Origin: Magnetovibrio sp.
GTDB taxonomy: Bacteria; Pseudomonadota; Alphaproteobacteria; Rhodospirillales; Magnetovibrionaceae
Direction of reading: 5' to 3'
Length of the DNA: 8,777 nucleotides
Assembly: GCA_016763255.1 (NCBI GenBank)
Contig: JAESUA010000144.1
Span: forward strand, 1 to 8,777
Shown here in pieces: positions 5,432 through 8,777 of the stretch; position 1 is the first letter of the stretch, and each line of letters starts with the position of its first letter. The notes beneath the pieces are model-generated. The model did no database searches and had not been told where the DNA came from. It worked only from the letters and a program-made list of their open reading frames with translations. The position numbers were made by a program, and so were the translations under genes.

Positions 5432-6739
5432 ATGAAAGATCTATCGCCAAGCAAAGACAGTTTAGATGCCATCGAGACGGCAAGTCGGGATGAACTTGCC
5501 GCGCTGCAATTGGACCGAATGCGTTGGTCGCTTTCCCATGCCTATGAAAATGTGCCTCACTATCAACAGGCCTTTGACAACCGTGGCGTTCATCCAAGCG
5601 ATCTCAAAGCTCTTTCGGATCTGGCTAAGTTCCCGTTTACCGTTAAGGAAGATCTGCGCCAAAACTATCCCTTTGGTCTGTTTGCCGTGCCCCGTGAACA
5701 GGTTGTGAGGGTGCATGCATCCTCGGGCACAACGGGTAAGCCCACCGTTGTGGGCTACACCCAAAAAGACATCGATACCTGGGCTGATTTGATGGCGCGC
5801 AGCACCCGCGCCGGGGGCGGTCGCCCTGGTGACATTGTCCATGTGGCGTATGGCTATGGCCTCTTTACCGGTGGTTTGGGCGCACATTATGGCGCGGAAC
5901 GCCTGGGCTGTACCGTGATCCCCATGTCGGGTGGATCGACCGCTCGGCAAATTCAGTTGATCCAAGATTTTAAACCGGACGTCATTATGGTGACGCCCAG
6001 CTATATGCTGACGCTTGCCGATGAATTTGATCGTCAAGGGATCGATACGCGTTCGACTTCGTTGCGGGTGGGGCTGCACGGTGCGGAACCGTGGACAGAA
6101 GTGATGCGCCAAGAAATCGAACAACGCTTTGATATGCATGCCGTCGATCTGTATGGCTTGTCCGAAGTCATCGGGCCGGGTGTAGCGTGTGAATGTGTTG
6201 AAACCAAAGACGGCCTGCACATTTGGGAAGATCATTTTTATCCTGAAATCATCGATCCCATAACCGGTGAGGTTTTGCCCGATGGTGAGCTTGGCGAACT
6301 GGTCTTTACCTCGCTCAGCAAAGAGGCCTTTCCGATCGTGCGTTACCGCACCAGGGATCTGACCCGTTTGTTGCCAGGCACCGCGCGGACCATGCGCCGG
6401 ATGGAAAAAATCACCGGGCGATCCGATGACATGATGATCATTCGCGGTGTCAATGTGTTCCCCTCACAGATCGAAGAACACATCCTCAAAGACAAACGTC
6501 TGTCGCCTCACTACGTGCTTGAATTGAGCAAAGAGGGGCACTTGGATGCGTTGTCGGTGGTCACCGAACCACGCCCTGACGTATCGCAAGATGAGCGCAT
6601 TGACGCCGCCAAACTGCTGGCGCACAACGTCAAAACGTTCTGTGGCGTGTCGGTGAAGGTCAAGATTGCGGAGCTGGGCGGGGTGGAACGCTCCATGGGC
6701 AAGGCCCAACGCATCATCGATATGCGCGAAGGGGCTTAA
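5432..6739 (+). CDS. paaK: Phenylacetate-CoA ligase (AMP-forming), 435 aa
   Basis: A cytoplasmic enzyme of the ANL (adenylate-forming) superfamily that converts phenylacetate, ATP and CoA to phenylacetyl-CoA, AMP and pyrophosphate, the entry step of phenylacetate catabolism. The early YENVPHY (38-44) is typical of PaaK. The ATP-binding loop is SSGTTGKPT (97-105), followed by an AYGYGLFTGG stretch and SGG. DLYGLSE (239-245) is the A5-type adenine-binding motif, RYRTRDL lies at 304-310, GRSDD at 329-333 starts the hinge to the C-terminal lid, and K424 in RSMGKAQR is the conserved catalytic lysine. The protein is complete and of normal family length. The ATG at 5432 is preferred to one 26 codons upstream because it sits 4 bases after a strong SD and gives the usual PaaK N-terminus. 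The divergent aminotransferase and convergent liv transporter suggest use on aryl-acetates from aromatic amino acids. Indoleacetate or hydroxyphenylacetate cannot be excluded as substrates. Confidence 0.95.
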   Translation: MKDLSPSKDSLDAIETASRDELAALQLDRMRWSLSHAYENVPHYQQAFDNRGVHPSDLKALSDLAKFPFTVKEDLRQNYPFGLFAVPREQVVRVHASSGTTGKPTVVGYTQKDIDTWADLMARSTRAGGGRPGDIVHVAYGYGLFTGGLGAHYGAERLGCTVIPMSGGSTARQIQLIQDFKPDVIMVTPSYMLTLADEFDRQGIDTRSTSLRVGLHGAEPWTEVMRQEIEQRFDMHAVDLYGLSEVIGPGVACECVETKDGLHIWEDHFYPEIIDPITGEVLPDGELGELVFTSLSKEAFPIVRYRTRDLTRLLPGTARTMRRMEKITGRSDDMMIIRGVNVFPSQIEEHILKDKRLSPHYVLELSKEGHLDALSVVTEPRPDVSQDERIDAAKLLAHNVKTFCGVSVKVKIAELGGVERSMGKAQRIIDMREGA

Positions 6740-6742
6740 AAC

Positions 6743-7447
6743 TCAAAGGCCGAGATAGGCTTGCTTGACCCGCTCGTTGTGGATCAAGTCCTTGCCGGTG
6801 CCTTCCAGCACGACCTTGCCGGCTTCGAGCACATAGGCGCGATCGGCGATGGACAGTGCCTTGTAAGCATTTTGTTCGACCAAAAAGATCGTCACGCCTT
6901 CATCACGTAGGCGTTGCACGGTGTTGAACACCTCATCGACCAACAACGGCGCAAGGCCCATGCTGGGCTCATCAAGCAATAAAATTTTGGGCTTGGACAT
7001 CAAGGCGCGACCGATGGCCAGCATCTGTTGCTGGCCGCCCGAAAGGGTGCCTGCGGCTTGCATTTTTTTGTCCTGCAGCACCGGGAACAAGCTATAGACG
7101 TGGTCCAAAATCGGTGCCGTCACCGACGTGTCCTGGGTGTAGCCGCCCAGCAATAAGTTGTCTTCGACGCTCATTGGCGCGAACACCTGGCGGCCTTCGG
7201 GAACCTGGATGATGCCGTGTTGAACGCGCCGTCTGGCGGTGGTGTGGGTGATCTCGCCACCGTCGAACTTGATCGTGCCGGTGCTGGCTTTGATAAGCCC
7301 CGATAAGGTGTGCAGCAAGGTTGTTTTTCCGGCCCCATTGGTGCCCACCAAGGCCACCAGTTCGCCTTTGTCGACGTTCAATGTGACGTCGTGCAGCGCC
7401 TGGATGCGACCGTAGTGGCATGATAGATTTTCAATAGTAAACAGCAT
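6743..7447 (-). CDS. livF: ABC transporter ATP-binding protein LivF, 234 aa
   Basis: One of the two ATPases of a high-affinity branched-chain amino-acid type (HAAT) importer; it acts at the cytoplasmic face of the inner membrane with LivG on the LivH/LivM channel. Walker A is GTNGAGKT (35-42), the signature LSGGQ is at 135-139, and Walker B ILLLDEP is at 155-161 with D159 and E160. The switch position reads LVEQN, with Gln in place of the usual His, which is normal for LivF. The C-terminus AYLGL and the length fit the family. The ATG is 11 bases after the livG stop and has only a weak A/G-rich SD, so translation is probably coupled. Its TGA lies 3 bases from the stop of convergent paaK, leaving no room for a separate terminator. 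The transported substrate cannot be told from the ATPase. Confidence 0.95.
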   Translation of the reverse strand: MLFTIENLSCHYGRIQALHDVTLNVDKGELVALVGTNGAGKTTLLHTLSGLIKASTGTIKFDGGEITHTTARRRVQHGIIQVPEGRQVFAPMSVEDNLLLGGYTQDTSVTAPILDHVYSLFPVLQDKKMQAAGTLSGGQQQMLAIGRALMSKPKILLLDEPSMGLAPLLVDEVFNTVQRLRDEGVTIFLVEQNAYKALSIADRAYVLEAGKVVLEGTGKDLIHNERVKQAYLGL

Positions 7448-7458
7448 CTTGTTATTCT

Positions 7459-8229
7459 TTACCTGTCTCGACCAGCTTCACCCAGATACGCCGCAACAAC
7501 GTCCGGATTATGGCGGATTTCTTGGACCGTGCCCTCGGCCAGTTTGGTACCGCTTTCCAGCACCAAAATGTGGTCCGATACGCCCATGACCAAACGCATG
7601 TCGTGTTCCACAAAAACCACCGTTATGCCACTTCTGGCGACCTTTTGAATCAGATCGTCGATGTCTTTGGTTTCTGCAGGGTTGAGCCCCGCAGCCGGTT
7701 CATCCAAGAGAATCATCTTCGGCTTGGTGGCCAATGACCGGGCTATTTCAAGACGTTTGAGCGCGCCATAGGGCATGGCCGAAGCATCAGATTCGACATA
7801 GTCGCCAAGACCCACAAACTCCATTAAGCGCTCCACTTCAAGGCGCAGTTCGCGTTCACGCCGCCTGACACTCGGCAGACGCAGCAGCGATGGAATAAAG
7901 CGACTGTCACACTGCAGATGCATGCCCACCATGACGTTTTCGATGGCGCTCATGTTGAAAAAAATCTGCAAATTTTGAAACGTTCGGGAGATGCCGCGCT
8001 GGGCCAATTGATAAGGTTTCAGCGTGGTGACGTCTTGATCATCAAAATGAATGCGCCCGGCACTGGGCGTGTAAACTCCGGTGATCAGATTGAACAGGGT
8101 CGTTTTGCCAGCACCGTTGGGGCCGATGATGGCATGAACGGTGCCGGGATTGATTTCAAAACTCAAATCTTGAACCGCGTGTACACCGCCGAATTCTTTG
8201 TTGAGGCCTTCGACACGCAGTAAGCTCAT
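7459..8229 (-). CDS. livG: ABC transporter ATP-binding protein LivG, 256 aa
   Basis: The second ATPase of the liv-type importer. Walker A is GPNGAGKT (36-43), followed by GISRTFQNLQIF at 79-90, which contains the Q-loop. The signature is the LivG variant MPYGALKRLEIAR (152-164), where YG replaces the canonical SGG. Walker B MILLLDEP spans 172-178 (D176, E177), and the switch histidine is H209 in VEHDM. A charged insertion around 120-135 between the Q-loop and signature is usual for LivG. The ATG overlaps the livM TGA as ATGA, and GGGAGG lies 5 bases before it, so livM and livG are translationally coupled. Length and motif order are normal. Amino acids are the family's common substrates; aromatic acids are possible. 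Confidence 0.95.
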   Translation of the reverse strand: MSLLRVEGLNKEFGGVHAVQDLSFEINPGTVHAIIGPNGAGKTTLFNLITGVYTPSAGRIHFDDQDVTTLKPYQLAQRGISRTFQNLQIFFNMSAIENVMVGMHLQCDSRFIPSLLRLPSVRRRERELRLEVERLMEFVGLGDYVESDASAMPYGALKRLEIARSLATKPKMILLDEPAAGLNPAETKDIDDLIQKVARSGITVVFVEHDMRLVMGVSDHILVLESGTKLAEGTVQEIRHNPDVVAAYLGEAGRDR

Positions 8230-8777
8230 TTGCGCCTCCCGCTAAACACGCCCGTCTGAAACGCGCTTGCAAGAGTTGGCACCAAACCTTTGCGCATAAA
8301 GATCATCACGCTCATCATGATGGCACCTAGAACCATCATTTCATATTCTTGAAATACGGTCAGAAGCTGCGGCAAAACCGTCAAAATGGCTGCGCCCGCG
8401 ACCGCCCCGAAGACCGAGGCCAGACCGCCCAGCACCACCATGGTGACCAGTTCTATGGAATGAAAAAAGTTTGCTTCATCCGGTGTGATGAAGCCCGAAT
8501 AATGGGCGAACAAACTGCCGGTCAAACTTGCCAGAACGGCCGAAACGACAAACACTAAAACTTTGTAGTGAGTGACATCGATGCCGGAGCTCTCGGCGGC
8601 GGTTTCTGATCCGTGCACCGCGCGCAGAGCCCGGCCAACCGGCGAATCAATCAGGTTAAGTGCCAACCAAACGGTGATCAGCAGCAACCCGCCAACGATC
8701 CAGTACCAGGTGAGTTCGTTGGCAGGTTCCCAGCCAAACAGTTCCAACCCGGCCACCGGCATGCCGTCGGGCCCGCC
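8226..8777 (-). CDS. livM: ABC transporter permease LivM, C-terminal part (partial)
   Basis: The inner-membrane channel subunit of the liv-type importer. The frame stays open to the window edge, so the N-terminal half or so is missing and the visible part is 183 residues. It starts with GGPDGMPV, a loop common in LivM. Hydrophobic segments lie at about residues 24-43, 73-93, 108-136 and 146-161 of the visible part. The cytoplasmic loop GRALRAVHGSETAAESSGID (48-67) is the EAA-like contact with the ATPases, and LGGLASVFGAVAGA (116-129) is a conserved LivM helix. The Arg/Lys-rich tail ends at a TGA that overlaps the livG start. livH and the periplasmic binding protein gene, the usual partners, would lie further right, outside the window. 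Confidence 0.92.
   Translation of the reverse strand, partial: GGPDGMPVAGLELFGWEPANELTWYWIVGGLLLITVWLALNLIDSPVGRALRAVHGSETAAESSGIDVTHYKVLVFVVSAVLASLTGSLFAHYSGFITPDEANFFHSIELVTMVVLGGLASVFGAVAGAAILTVLPQLLTVFQEYEMMVLGAIMMSVMIFMRKGLVPTLASAFQTGVFSGRRK

Noticed and set aside
5462..6235. 257-codon antisense ORF inside paaK
   Set aside because: A frame shadow of a strongly conserved gene; no independent SD or recognisable domain.

Overview
The window reads as an alphaproteobacterial chromosome segment. The organism is probably a free-living aquatic member of the Rhodospirillales or a close relative. This is inferred from moderate GC content, the multi-PAS signalling protein, the liv-type ABC transporter and the phenylacetate-CoA ligase. 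No ribosomal or tRNA marker is present, so the taxonomic call is an inference. I see no phage genes, insertion sequences, CRISPR arrays or RNA genes.

Layout. (1) 1-258 has no convincing gene. (2) 259-690 (+) encodes a 143-residue protein I do not recognise. (3) 691-994 is an AT-richer regulatory stretch. It holds an FNR/FixK-like box at 700-713, a possible promoter, a 6-bp inverted repeat, a very good Shine-Dalgarno sequence (SD) and a possible 19-codon leader ORF. The leader's stop overlaps the next start codon. (4) 995-3856 (+) is a membrane-bound CHASE-PAS-PAS-PAS-HisKA-HATPase histidine kinase without a receiver domain. (5) After a 55-bp convergent spacer, 3912-5102 (-) encodes an AspC/TyrB-type aminotransferase, preceded at 5112-5243 (-) by a possible 43-codon ORF. 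(6) A divergent control region leads to 5432-6739 (+), phenylacetate-CoA ligase (paaK), whose ribosome-binding site contains a run of eight G. (7) paaK converges, with only 3 bp between stop codons, on a branched-chain amino-acid type ABC transporter operon on the minus strand: livF (6743-7447), livG (7459-8229) and the 3' part of livM (8226-8777, cut by the window edge).

How the genes may work together. The right half looks like an aromatic amino acid / aryl-acetate module. The aminotransferase can make aryl-pyruvates, PaaK activates phenylacetate-type acids to CoA thioesters, and liv-type transporters are known to import amino acids and, in some bacteria, aromatic acids. The step linking aryl-pyruvate to aryl-acetate (a decarboxylase plus dehydrogenase, or indolepyruvate ferredoxin oxidoreductase) is not in the window, so the pathway link is an inference from neighbourhood. 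The histidine kinase may sense an extracellular ligand and cytoplasmic redox or small-molecule cues, but its partner regulator is not here.

Nothing in the coding content is a clearly new system. The most unusual signals are in the non-coding stretches: the leader-ORF/inverted-repeat arrangement ahead of the kinase, the small ORF ahead of the aminotransferase, and the G-tract in the paaK ribosome-binding site.
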